Below, in pieces: positions 36,419-48,140 of a DNA stretch of 64,000 nucleotides. Positions within the stretch are counted from its first letter, which is position 1. Every line of letters starts with the position of its first letter. The stretch spans positions 102,652,467-102,716,466 of the forward strand of contig CM041084.1 of the NCBI GenBank assembly GCA_023079485.1. The letters are read 5' to 3'. The DNA comes from Archilochus colubris. Lineage: Eukaryota; Chordata; Aves; Apodiformes; Trochilidae. Under the pieces are notes generated by a model. The model saw nothing but the letters and a program-made list of their open reading frames with translations, ran no database searches and was not told where the DNA came from. The translations under genes and the position numbers were made by a program.

Positions 36419-39400
36419 ATTATCAACAGATCACTAGCAGATTTGGGTCACATTCTGATATCCTTACTTGTGTGGAGTACCACCCTACAGCATTTTTGCT
36501 ATATCTAAAACAAACCCTCTGAATTAAACCAAAAACACTGGTAGATAAACGTATCTCTAGCCTAAGTTAGAACATCAGAATGTTTGATATTAACTAAGGT
36601 TGTGATGATGATAAATTGCCTCCCCATTGCTACTCTGAATGTGTTCACAAACCTAGGCTCACAGTTAAGTAAGGTACTAAATGAACAAAGTCCATTCAGA
36701 AAGACTGGACCCTGTTCTGATTCCTGTTTCACCAGCTGATGGCCAGATGGAAGGTGAATGGGATGTGAGCCATTGTTTTCATTATTCACACAGTCTTCAG
36801 ATGGGAATGATGCCTGCAAATGCTTGGGTTTGGATGGATGCAAACCTTGCTTCCTGTGCCACTGCATCTGTGTGGGCTGCACCTGCAGCACATTCAGGTG
36901 AAGCCCACCAGAACAGAATCAAATCATTCCTAGCATCAACAATGAGGTACCAGAGGGATCTGACCAACCACTCACTGGTATTCTGAAGGTTGAAGATGTC
37001 ACAAGTACACCTTCCATGATGCATGCAGGGAGTGGAAAGCTGTTCTGTACTTTCTTATCCCTGTCCCAGTGCTGCTGTCATACCTCATCCCCTGGCAGAA
37101 GCTGACCTGCGGGACAAAGTGCCCAGGCTTTATTTACCAAGGCTTTTACACTAGTAATAACAGTAACAATAATGACAACAATAAACAATAGTAATAATAA
37201 TTCACCATTAACAACAATACCATCATTGTGTAAAATAATAAAATTTAGCATCGTTATAAAAGCAGCTTTATTGTCTCAGACCAGAAGTCCATTTATCCTC
37301 ATGCCCTCTCCCTTACACTGACCCATGCAAATGCCTGGGAGCTGTATAATCTTGGAGACATGAAGTAGATGGAAAGCTCACTAGGAGATACTCCAGCTGG
37401 GGACTGGCCCACTATGTAGAGCTCTCCATGTGAAACCTCACTGCCTACTGAGTCTGCTGTTTACATTTAGATGCAAATATGCAATTATTAAATAAATTTC
37501 TGATTTTTTGTCAGAATTTTTTTTTCTTGGTTTTTTTTTTGCTTTTTCAGAATTCCATGTAATAGACTTTGCCTCTAAGGCAAGAAAGAGCTTTGTGTTG
37601 CACTAAGTTTCCATGCAACCATAAAATGTTGAATATCAAAGAAGTTCTTTGCAGGACTCAAATGTCAGATCACTCACTACTCATAAGCATTACCCTTGGT
37701 TTGCCAAAAGTCAGTGATGAGACCCAGAAAACACCAATAATCATCATCTCTCTCAAGGGAATTTTTGCTGCAGGAAAGGGCAGGGTAGCACCACACACAA
37801 AGCTACTTAGCATGTTATTGCAGGTAGAAATGTTGAGTATGTGCAAGTAAATACATGCACAAACAATTCATAGCTAATGTCCTGGATACCATAGGAAGCT
37901 GTCACAGTACTGACATTTATTCTGAGGTATGACTATGAATATTTCATTACCAAGCAGATTAAAACATGTCTTAAGTAATTATACTAAGCTGTTTACTACT
38001 AAAGTCTCTGCTGAGTCAAAGCTGTGTTTTAGGTAGTGTTTTGGTACAGGATATACTAAATATTTTTTAATCAACCAAATCAACAGATACATAGCATGTG
38101 TTCAACTAAACTATCTGTCATCTTTGAGAAAAAATAGTAAACTACTGCAATTAATATAATGATTGTCATTGCTAGCTATTTAAGGAGCTGCAAGCAAATT
38201 TTCCAGTGATTCATTCATGCTCAGGAAAACAAGATGAGATTGAAAACAAGAAAGAAGTTTATTATTCATGAAAGCTTCATAAAATTAACTCAGGCACCCC
38301 CCAAATTTAAACGTATTTGCCCTCATCTCACCTCTGAATCATCTGTTCAGTCTGCCCTTTCTCCACCATACTGTGCTGAACTGATTGCTTCAGTCATATA
38401 AGAGAGGCAACTCAGAGACAGAAATGTCTTTGCACAATATTCTGGCCAGCTCCCATTCAGAAACAGTCAAATAAAAATTATGTGAAAGGATGTCAGCTTC
38501 CAGGATATAAATAGAGGGAGATTTTATTTCTATGATCTTGGCTTACAAATAGGAATCAGAGAAGTCATGTTTGGAAGGAATAAAAATATTTTTTAATCTA
38601 ATAGTGCAGAGTCTAATGATTTGTATGTTCTCTATATTATGCTTGCTGTTGAATTGAGTCATGAATTACTGGTGTAATTGGGGCCTTTGCACACTGTATC
38701 AAACGAAGTATTCCTTTTGCACCCATGACATTTTCCTTGCCCTTCAAAAACCAGCTCTATCACATCATTGCAGGCTTTCAAGATTTTGCTTCTCCATCTT
38801 ATCTCAAGCAATTCCTACAGCTACTTTGGGCTTAGTTTTGCTTCCTGGAAATCACTCATAAGAGCTTGATTCTTGCTTTTCAATAAACATGTAGTGCCAA
38901 AGGGGTCTGCCAGGGCACTGGTAGTTTAAGTACATTGACTCAGAAACACCTATAAAAAGTGAAGATCATACTTGTAAATGGGACTTTTAGAAAGGTTGAT
39001 ACATAGTTCACTGTGTACATGAAGGAAAATGCTATAATGCTGTATGTCAAACACAGAGATGAAATTCAGTGGCCTTGTATATAAAACCAGTATGTCCTTG
39101 ATACATGCTGAAGTTACATCTGTTTGTAACCTATCAGTGTAACACACAAATAGCATGGGACACTGAAAGAATGACAAGAGAAAAGGCTTTGAAATATTTT
39201 GATAGTTACTTAGCCTTTAGGGTTTATACTTTTGAAGAGAAGGAAGGGCAAAGGTAATGGCAAAGCATCATCACGTTCCCAGTGAGGAGGCTTCTCTACA
39301 TCTGTCTCTGATGGGTGCCAACTGTGGAAAGAAGTCTTTTAGTCCATTTTCTCCTTTACTCCAGGGACACAGCTACATATGAATTGCTGCAGAATGGATT

Positions 39401-42400
39401 CTTGAAGCCCCCAGTGGGCACAACATCTTTGGTGCTCAGAAGCAGCTTGATTGATGACTGGGTAGACAGCCCTCCAAGTCTGCAAGGAAAACAGAAATCC
39501 CGGGGAACCTTCTCACTGCCTGGCCCCACATTCACCACAGGAGAGAAGAGCCAGCAAGCATCAGTGCCTTTACCTGGGCTAAGCAGCACGACAAGGTGGA
39601 GGCAAGAGGTGGAGTCTTGACAGGAGAAACTCTAGAGGCTTCTGCAGATCCTTCCTGCTCTTACCACTAAAATATCCCAGGACTTTTTGCTGTAGGATTC
39701 AGAATCTGCATGAGTCAGTTTCTTTATGTCTTACATCTTCTATCAAAGTCCTGGAAACAAATTTCCTGCTGAATTTCTATGACGTCTTTTGTGTTCTTCT
39801 CTTTTAATAGGTTTATTCAGGCTATGGAAAAGTTACCATAAATAAATCATATTGGTATCCCATGGAGAGATTTCCAAGGCCAGAAGCAAGACAAACTACT
39901 CCTTAATCTTCACTTATCTGCAGATAAAACATTCCTTTAGAGTAAATGGGGGGGCAAAACTGTGCTAATCTGCTGATATTCTTCAATATATCACAAGCTG
40001 GAATTCATCTACTTCCCCTTAGTCAGGATAATAGGGACCAGTTCCATAAAAGCGTTGTTTTGGTTACACAAAAGTTGTGCCTTGAGAGGGCCTTCCTAAA
40101 GAACATGGCAAAAAAAACAAAAACAAAAACCGAAAACAAAAGCAAAACAAAACCTGAGTCACATTGCTTGGGATAAAAGATGTCTACTCATTTTCGGTAG
40201 CTCTCAGGCCATTCAGCAGCTTTACTGCAAGTAAAACAGGAAAAAACCCACCATACAAAATGCAGATTTAAAAAAATCCAAACATTTCAGGGGGTATATA
40301 ACTTGCATTTCTTCTTCATAACCATTGGCATGATAAAGGTCTAGTTATTAATTTCAGGTATCTCCCAAGAACTGGGAGAGACTTGTCATTCTTCCAAGTT
40401 GAGGATTTAATTATTTTGTTATTAACTTGGGTTCATTCCTTTTCTTCAAGTATTTTAGCTGTGTCTTTTGTTATGGATAATTGTTCCTCAGGTCAGTTGC
40501 AGAAAACTGCATGGTCCAGACCCCCCAAAGCAGTGAAAACTCATAAATTTAAATTAAATTCACACCAACTAAGAGGTTTCATCTCCTTGAAAAGTGAAGT
40601 CACAGTTGATTATATCATGTTGTTCTTACCAAATCAACATTTAGGGACTGCAGTGATATTTATACCAGCATATTTGGCTTTAGGGATGGAATTGACAATA
40701 TCTGAAGCAAGCACTTCACTAACTCCAAGCACTTTCTCATTAAAGGAAGATTATTTTTTATTTACTTTAGCTGATAAATTCATGTCATACATGGGCAAGT
40801 GGTGATGCTAAGGAAACTTCTAGAGCGCAGAAGTAAGTGGGTGGGGATGGGCTTCTGGACTCTGCTTGGTATTCAGATGAAAACCAAAATCAACACAAAA
40901 GATTGTGAATTCAATAACTGTTAAACTATGATGATTTTTTACTTTTGTCTCAAAAAATCTAGGAGTAGCTTCTGCACCACAGAGGCAAACAGAATTCCAA
41001 GTACTTACAACCCATGCAGGGCAGGTTCTAGACCCTGGATCTCTGATGAACTATTATGGATATTGATGAATGTTAGTGAAAAAATCAGAAGTATAATAAT
41101 AAATGTTTTTCCATTATACTATTACAGTCCATGAAAAACACATTCCTGCTGTATATAAAATTTCCATCTGGCTGGAGGATTCAATATTTATAATATTTCA
41201 TGCAGCAGCAAGATTAAAAATTTACTATGAAGATTAAATTATGCTACTAAGCAGCAATTGTTTGAGAGTTTGCTTTTTTGGCTGCATACTGACTTAAATA
41301 TAAGTAATTTTAATGTCCTGTGCCTGAAAAACAAAATCAGTTATGATACTTTATAACTCTCATCATTTCCAAAACATGATGTTTGAAGGTAAATGTTACT
41401 GGTAACTTATTCATTTGTAAAAAAAAAATATTTTTTTTCTCTCTTCCTCTTCAGAACTCTAAGTAGAAATTATAATACCTGTGGCAAATATATCCAGTGT
41501 GGTGCATATTTTTGCTGAGTTCGTCAGCTGGCTGCAAGACACATACTGTGTAAACACATTAATACTCCTGGTCCACAAATTGGGAGTGCTTGCTGCAGAT
41601 GATGAGGGCCAAGTTTTCCATTCATAGTTTTGTTCATTTGGAGATTTTTGTGATGAAAACAGGTAACAGCTTCTGATATGAATGGTGTTATAGGCCAAGA
41701 AGGCAAAAACCCACGAACAACAACAAAACTAACAGAAATATGGAATTCAGAATTAATGTTAAATTTAAAAGCAACCTGTATGCTTTAGTGAATGTGCATT
41801 TACAGACAAAATACCTGTAAAGGGTTTATTAAAGACACAGGTATAAATACCCATTTGGAGCCACAAAGAAAGAAAAGAAGACGCCAAATTTTTCTTCACT
41901 CTGTTCCAGAATATTTCTCCCAATGCATTAATGACGTGACGGAAAATAGGTGTGCACAAGCACCTCAGTGCATCGTTTGACCTTTTATTTTCACACTATT
42001 TGTTGCAATTCCAGCTGACAGAGTCTCTTTGCTAAGTCAGAGCTCCCTTCCAGTTCCCTGAGGGACAACTGGACCTCCTAGTAAAACTTCAAAGCAGTTG
42101 TTGAAAAACGAATAATTAATGAGAGAAATGAGATGCACTTATAAAGACTAAAACTTGTGCACTTATAAGCCATTGTGTACCAAATGGCAGGAGTAAATCA
42201 GGCTTTAGCTTTAAGCAAATGAGTTGCTTTGCATCAAGACTCAAAAAGGAACCAGGAAAAAGATGTCTTTGCTTGGGGTTAAATAATACAGTGGGAAAAA
42301 CTCAGTTTACCCAGAAAGCATCAGTATTCTAAATAATTTGAAAAGGTTGAAGTGCTGATTTAGAAGTTAACATAAGGAAACATTTAAATACATATCTAAC

Positions 42401-42715
42401 TGTAATGTATTTAATTACGCTCCCAATAAAAATGAATATATATGGTTCTAAAACATTTTAGAGCAGAGACTATTTTAAAGTTCAGAGAGCTCATACATTT
42501 AAAAGGTGGAGTAATGCTTAAGGGACTTCTGTAATCAAGAAAAAATAATTACTTAAGGAGAATAATACATTGTGGATTAGCATTTAGGTTCAGGCACAAT
42601 AAAATCTTTATTGAATCCTGTCCCTCTGTGTTCTATAGCCAGAACAATTTGTTTTGTTCTTTACAATCTAATCCTGAGAGGAAAGGCAGGCATATTGACT
42701 ATTCAGACTCAACTA
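36419..42715. other. Unique DNA, no gene recognised
   Basis: About 6.3 kb without a recognisable gene or transposon. It holds an A/T/C-rich trinucleotide-like stretch (about 37155-37215), a T-rich patch (37507-37545) and an A/C-rich tract at 40108-40153. A GC-richer patch at 39250-39650 has open frames on both strands. A good acceptor-like tract ends at about 41455 without a clear donor. None matches a known family. Confidence 0.5.
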
Positions 42716-42838
42716 TTCCCTAGAAGTGTTCAAGGGTGGAGCTTCGAGCAAACTGGTCTAGTGGAAGGAAGATGTCCAGGGGGGTTTGGAACTAGATGAT
42801 CTTAATAGGTGCCTTCAATCCCAAACCACTTCATGAGT
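42716..42838 (+). mobile_element. CR1 3'-end fragment, sense
   Basis: Landmarks 'gtgttcaagggtggagcttc', 'aaactggtctagtggaagga', 'tggaactagatgatcttaat' and 'aggtgccttcaatcccaaacca' are in the order expected for a CR1 3' UTR. The tail is decayed (cttcatgag). Non-coding. Confidence 0.88.
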
Positions 42839-45800
42839 CTAACTAAATTAATTTTGTTAATGCGTATTTACCTTTCAACAGAGATTATTCAGAAACAGAT
42901 TCAGAGAGTTTCAGCTGAAAAGTGACACTAAGTTTCTAGGAACTCTCGCAGAGTGCTCTGGAAGACTTCTGGTTGTGAGCAGAGCATAAGACAGAGGATG
43001 CCAAGTGTCTCAGGCAAAACTCTGCTTAGTCTCAGCATTTAGAAAAGATTGCACCTTACTGCCTGAAGAAAGTTTTATTATTTTCCATGCCTATTGGGGT
43101 GGAGATATAATACCAGAGAGACAGTACATGATTCTTGACACAAAGAATGAATGCATACTTGTGGGGCTTAAGTATTGCAGGTTGTCTTAGTGAAAGAAGA
43201 AGCCTGGAGGATGACTGTAGGCACAGTGGGGAAGGGAGGTAATGTTGCTTAAATGAGAAAAGTTCTGTAAGTTACCTTTCAATATCTGTTGATAGCAATG
43301 CTGTAAATTTGGACTTCCAGTTGCCATGGCTGCAAACAGACTTTGATTCTGACCAGGAACAAAAAGTGCCCTCCGGTTATTTGTTGCATATTTAACACAT
43401 TGCCTACTTTTCATAATGATTAATTACAATTGCTTAGCACTTCTAATAGAAATATTCATCACCTTCCAGGGATCAGTTTTTCATTCTTCCCCAGCTCACA
43501 CTAAGAATTGGAACCTGTAGTAATGTTTTAGCTTTTTTTTTTTTCTTTCTTCCACAGCCATTGCCTGGAGAACAGGTTAACTGCATGTATTTCACAATTT
43601 AGTAAGATAGACTTTCAGTCATTCCAAGATGTATGAATATATTTTTATTACTTTTTTTTCCCTTTTTATCCCAATACGTAAATATTTTTAAATAATCATT
43701 GGCAAAATAAGCACTTCCTCCAGTTTTTCACATTGTTTGTAAACCTCTATGTGCAGAGCACACTGATGGAACTGGAAACAAAAGTGAGAGCTGACTCTTT
43801 CCAGTTCCAAAAATTACAAAAGTCCAAAAGTGTAAACCAGAAGAAGTAATAAAATCTTTAATTATTTCCATAGCCATTGTTATAATCTACCATACATTTC
43901 ATTATCAAGGAAAAAGAACAATGGGGCCCACATATTAAGCATGCAGGAAGGATCTGAGTTTTTCCATTATGACAGAGAAGTTCTGATCCTATGGCTATAG
44001 AGTTGTCCTTTGTGCACTGGTACAGTTTGAGGGAGAAAAGGGTAGCCTGGCATTCAGGATTCCTTTTTTTTTTTGTTGTTTTTCTTTTTGTTTTTGTTTT
44101 ATAGAATGACTAAAGCAACAGAAACTCCTGAGGTAATACCAGGTCAGCTTCAGGCTGTGTCTACCTCAAATGACCAAGCTGTGTACCTTCTTGTGAGGGT
44201 ACCTTGTCCCAGGAGGGACCAACTGGGTAATGTACTTCCTTGCTGTTTCTCCAGATGTGGTGAAGCTTTGTCTAAAGGAGGCTTCTGGCACTGAGAGATT
44301 CAGGAAAAGTTATTTGATGTCCTCAACATGTTGTGCTCCTGTGCCTCTTCACTCAACCTTTCAGTAGCACACAGCATGAGAGCTGATATCCTTGATTTTC
44401 TCTCAACTTCAGACATTGAACATCTGTCTACAGGGCAGAACATCATTTTTAAAGTCAATCTGTATTTGCACAAGCTCTACAGAAGCTGTGTATCAAAGAT
44501 TATTAGATGGATGAACTGACGCTGTCATGTGTTTTTTATTTTTCTTTAATTATGAGCAATAGAGCAAGTAATTTCTTTTTAGCAAAAATAGTTCCCCTCT
44601 GTATTATTACAATTTTATGATAGAACAGTAAGTCTTGGTAATTTGATGGTGTCCTTCCACACTTTTTAAACACTTGCCTAAGCAGGTTCATATTTTCATA
44701 GTTCAGTCTTTTCTTCTTTGTTTCTTCATGCCACTGTTTCCATTGTAGATAATCCTATTTGCTGGTGTGGAAGCACACGGTATGTTAAAATTTTCATGAT
44801 TTTTGGAGGCCACCACGGAATAGCTACTGTTCCCCAAGAACCCTGTCAGAAGTTCAAGGTGAATCAGCAGAGTGATTTTTGGGGTGGGAAACATGGAGAG
44901 TTCTGTTCATTGCAGCACTCACTGTACACGCTATTGCCTGTCATTGAACAGCTGCACCAGTCCAGACTGGGAAACAGAATTTGACCCAGTCTTTTAGGGA
45001 ATAAGTGGTCACTACAGGAGACCTATAGGAGGTCACTATATATAGATAAAGCAATTATTTTACAGTCATACATGAAAGCACATCATCAAAGGGAAAGCTC
45101 TGCTTTTCCAGATTGTGCTTGCTCAATGTCAGTTTACACCTGTAGTCATTCACTGGGGCCTTTTGCACAGGTCTGTATTGTCATGCAATATTCTGGATTT
45201 CTATTCTCCTTTCACTATAGTCTTACTTTCCCTGACAAATATATAGTTACTTAGGGTCATCATTTCTGGAATACTTTTTATCTCTTCTGGTAAGTTTTCT
45301 GTCTTGATCATTATGCCCTTCTTTTGCACATCTCACTTGTTGAGCATTGATTTGTTTATCTGAATTGCTAGCAAAGTGATTATTATTACCCCAGGAAAAA
45401 GAAGTGGCTTTAGTATTGCCAAGGATACTGGCAATGTAAATGTCAGGAAGCTCACAGAACTTCTATGAAACCTCAGCTTGATTTTAAAGATGCTATTTTA
45501 GTAGGGAGCAATGTCACTGTTGCTGCCTGTCCACAGAATATGTTTCACTACTGGAGCAGTGGGAAGCAGACAGAAAAATGGCTTACAATCCTTGGAAACC
45601 TTGTATTACAAAAATTAAATCTGTTTGCAACACAGCTTTTTGAGGTGGCTGCAGAAAAAGTAGCAAAGTGTTTCAGAGGTGATCAGGAATTCTCTGTGTC
45701 TCATTCTGGATGTGTCCTGTTTCAAATAATTTGTTTGTCTGCTACTTGGCACTTTCTAAAATAGGGTTGTTTAGCCAGTTTTTAAAATCTCAACAAAGCA

Positions 45801-47603
45801 GCTTTGATTGATAAAAAGACAGTCTTCTAATAAGGTATGAAGATCTGTATTCCCAGTTTTTCAGGCTGGCTGCTGAAGTAGTAAAAATGTTGAAGCAAGG
45901 CAAGAGCCACGGGATTTAGAAACTTCTACTCACCCTTGTCCAGATATTCACAAAATGCCAGTGTCTACCCAGAACTTTCCTCCCAGAGAGTGGGAATTAT
46001 TGGGATATTATTGGGATATATCTCCTTAGAATACAGGTAGAATAACAAGTTATCAGGAGCTCGGCTGAGCTGTGAAGGTTATGCCACAATTCTCCAGTAC
46101 ATACTGATGAACAAAGGGCTGCCCTCCCGTAATGAGGGGTTTGAAAAGTGTCTTGCTCTTACCACAAGTGTGTGAAATTATCATAGAATGTGTGTGAAAT
46201 TATCATGGATATGTGTGAAATTACAAGGGAGTATTTTACATCCTTGCAAGCTCACATTCCACTCAAATTCTTGATTATCATAGCTGGACACACATGAAAA
46301 CTTAACATTGCTTTCCTGAGGAAAATGATTGCCAATGTGATGTATTTCATGTGAGTTAACACAATTATCTTGTGATAGCTGAATTATTAACTCATGTCAT
46401 TGGTAAGTTACTTGTCTGGGCTGGTTGACCTTTAAAATAATAACTAGAAATTAAAACCCACTTTTTAGAAATACAACTTATGCTGCAGCTAGGAAATGAA
46501 TTGAAGCAATTCAGATGTATGGGAGCAAGTGACATACATGGTACTGCTACAGATGTCCTAAAACATTTCAGATAGGTCTGAGTGGCCTTTGTTGAATCAT
46601 TTACCTGCAGTTTTTACTGTCTTGGTGCTAATCAGAGTACCTTTCACTTTGCAAGAAACAGCAGAAAGCAAAGGTAGAAGCATTGGAACAGCAACAAAAA
46701 AAAAAAAAAGAAATTCAAAGTGTTTCTTTGGTTGGGAAGTCAGGTTCTGCTTTATATTTGAAGAGATGGGAAAAAGAGAACTGTTGAAATGAGGGAAGGC
46801 TGAAAGACAGTGTCAGGAAGGAGAAGAGAAGAAAATTATATATTCCAATTTTTGCACAACTCAGACTTGTTGACCTTAATTTTCAATCAATCTCAAATCT
46901 TGAAAAAAAAAAAAGAAGTTTAATGTAATGTAATAATTTTTTATTCATCATTAATAATAAACAGAATAATTTACAATTCAGATATCTCAGGTTTGCAAAT
47001 TAGTTCTCATGGTGAGTCAGAGGCAGTGATCAAAGCAAATTAATCATGTGAACTGATGCAAGAATGTGGTAAATCTTTGTGCTCATGAATCACTGGACTT
47101 ATTGCTGTACCTATTTCCCTGAGTTTTTGTTCTTTCAAGCCATTCAATTCATCTCAGTCATTGTGAAACTATTTCACAAGAAAAAAGTACCTGAAACTGC
47201 AGTGTTTCTTCTTTTGTGGGTTGAAAAGAAGGGAGAAGAAACTGATCCTGGGTTCAGTCTGTGGAATCTGATAATGTGTAATCTAAAATGTAGATTTGAT
47301 AATAAAATAGCAACTTGAGACCAAGATTTCAAATACATTTTGAATATATATATAAAGAAAGCAAACTCAAAGCATGGCAGCTCAAAGAATATTTACTGTT
47401 CTTTGAATTTAGCTTTTAGTATTTTATAGATATTTATCTTCTAACAAGGGACTAGGGAAAAAGGTTTGGTTTAGTTTTTGTTTGGGGTTTTTTTGTTGTT
47501 TTTTTTTTTTTTTTTTAAGACCAATGTTTCCACTGCTACTGATAATGAAGATTTCTTGTGTAGGCAACGATTGTGTAAATCTTTGCCATGTCTTGTGTTC
47601 AGT
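42839..47603. other. Unique DNA, no gene recognised
   Basis: Contains T-rich patches (43532-43544, 44065-44101), a triple 22-bp repeat at 46168 and the possible microexon at 44749-44779. An acceptor-like tract ends at 43558, but no coding continuation is convincing. Confidence 0.5.
46168..46230. repeat. Tandem repeat, 22-bp unit, about three copies
   Basis: Unit GTGTGTGAAATTATCATAGAAT at 46168-46189, a close second copy at 46190-46211 (..CATGGATA) and a partial third (TGTGTGAAATTACAAGG) after it. A small, imperfect minisatellite. Confidence 0.88.
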
Positions 47604-48140
47604 AGTGTTCCAAGGTGGTCAAGGTGCCCAGAAGCATTGTGGCTGGTATCAGAAATAGTGTGGCCAGCAGGACTAGTGAGCTGGTAGTCCCCCTATTAAT
47701 GCACCAGTACTTGGCACTGGTGAGGCTGCACCTCAAATACTGTGTTCACTTTTGGACCCCTCACTACAAGAAGGATATTGAGCTGCTGGAGCATGTCCAA
47801 GGAAGAACAATGGATCTGATGAAAAGTCTGGAGATCAAGTCTTTTGAGGAGTGTCTGAGGGAACTGGGGTTGTTTGGTGTGGAGGAAAGGATCCTGAGGG
47901 GAGACCTTATTTCTCTCTACAACTACCTGAAAGGAGGTCATAATGGGGTGGGATTAGGAAAAATTTTTTTAGTCAGGCACTGGAACAGCCTGCTCAGGGA
48001 AATGGTTGAGCTGCCATCCCTGAAGGTATTCAAAAGACATGTAGATGTGGTGCTTAGGGACATGGTTTAATGGTCGATTTGGCAGTGCTAGGTTAACAGT
48101 TGGACTTGATAATCTGAAAAGGTCTTTTCCAATCAAAATT
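47604..48140 (+). mobile_element. CR1 fragment, sense, with ORF2 C-terminal remnant
   Basis: Sense CR1 covering the end of ORF2 and part of the 3' UTR. The frame 47615-48070 is open for 151 codons and reads like the C-terminal region of the CR1 reverse transcriptase: [19 protein letters not shown], then a [14 protein letters not shown] stretch, [28 protein letters not shown], and [11 protein letters not shown] near its end. The frame stops after LRDMV, the normal end of the family's ORF2. The segment with the TSDRTRGNG motif, seen in the fragment at 1912-2260, is missing between [10 protein letters not shown] and RHWN, an in-frame internal deletion. The element is 5'-truncated and cannot be active. 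Its 3' end (ggtcttttccaatcaaaatt) lacks the tail repeats. Confidence 0.94.

Noticed and set aside
36562..36986. Open frames of 101-109 codons on both strands
   Set aside because: They overlap each other on opposite strands, show no domain, and have no supporting splice or promoter context.
40383..40805. Plus-strand 140-codon frame
   Set aside because: It is long for AT-rich DNA, but its composition is that of the surroundings, no domain is recognisable, and it matches no repeat I know. I left it out as probably chance; a protein search would settle it.
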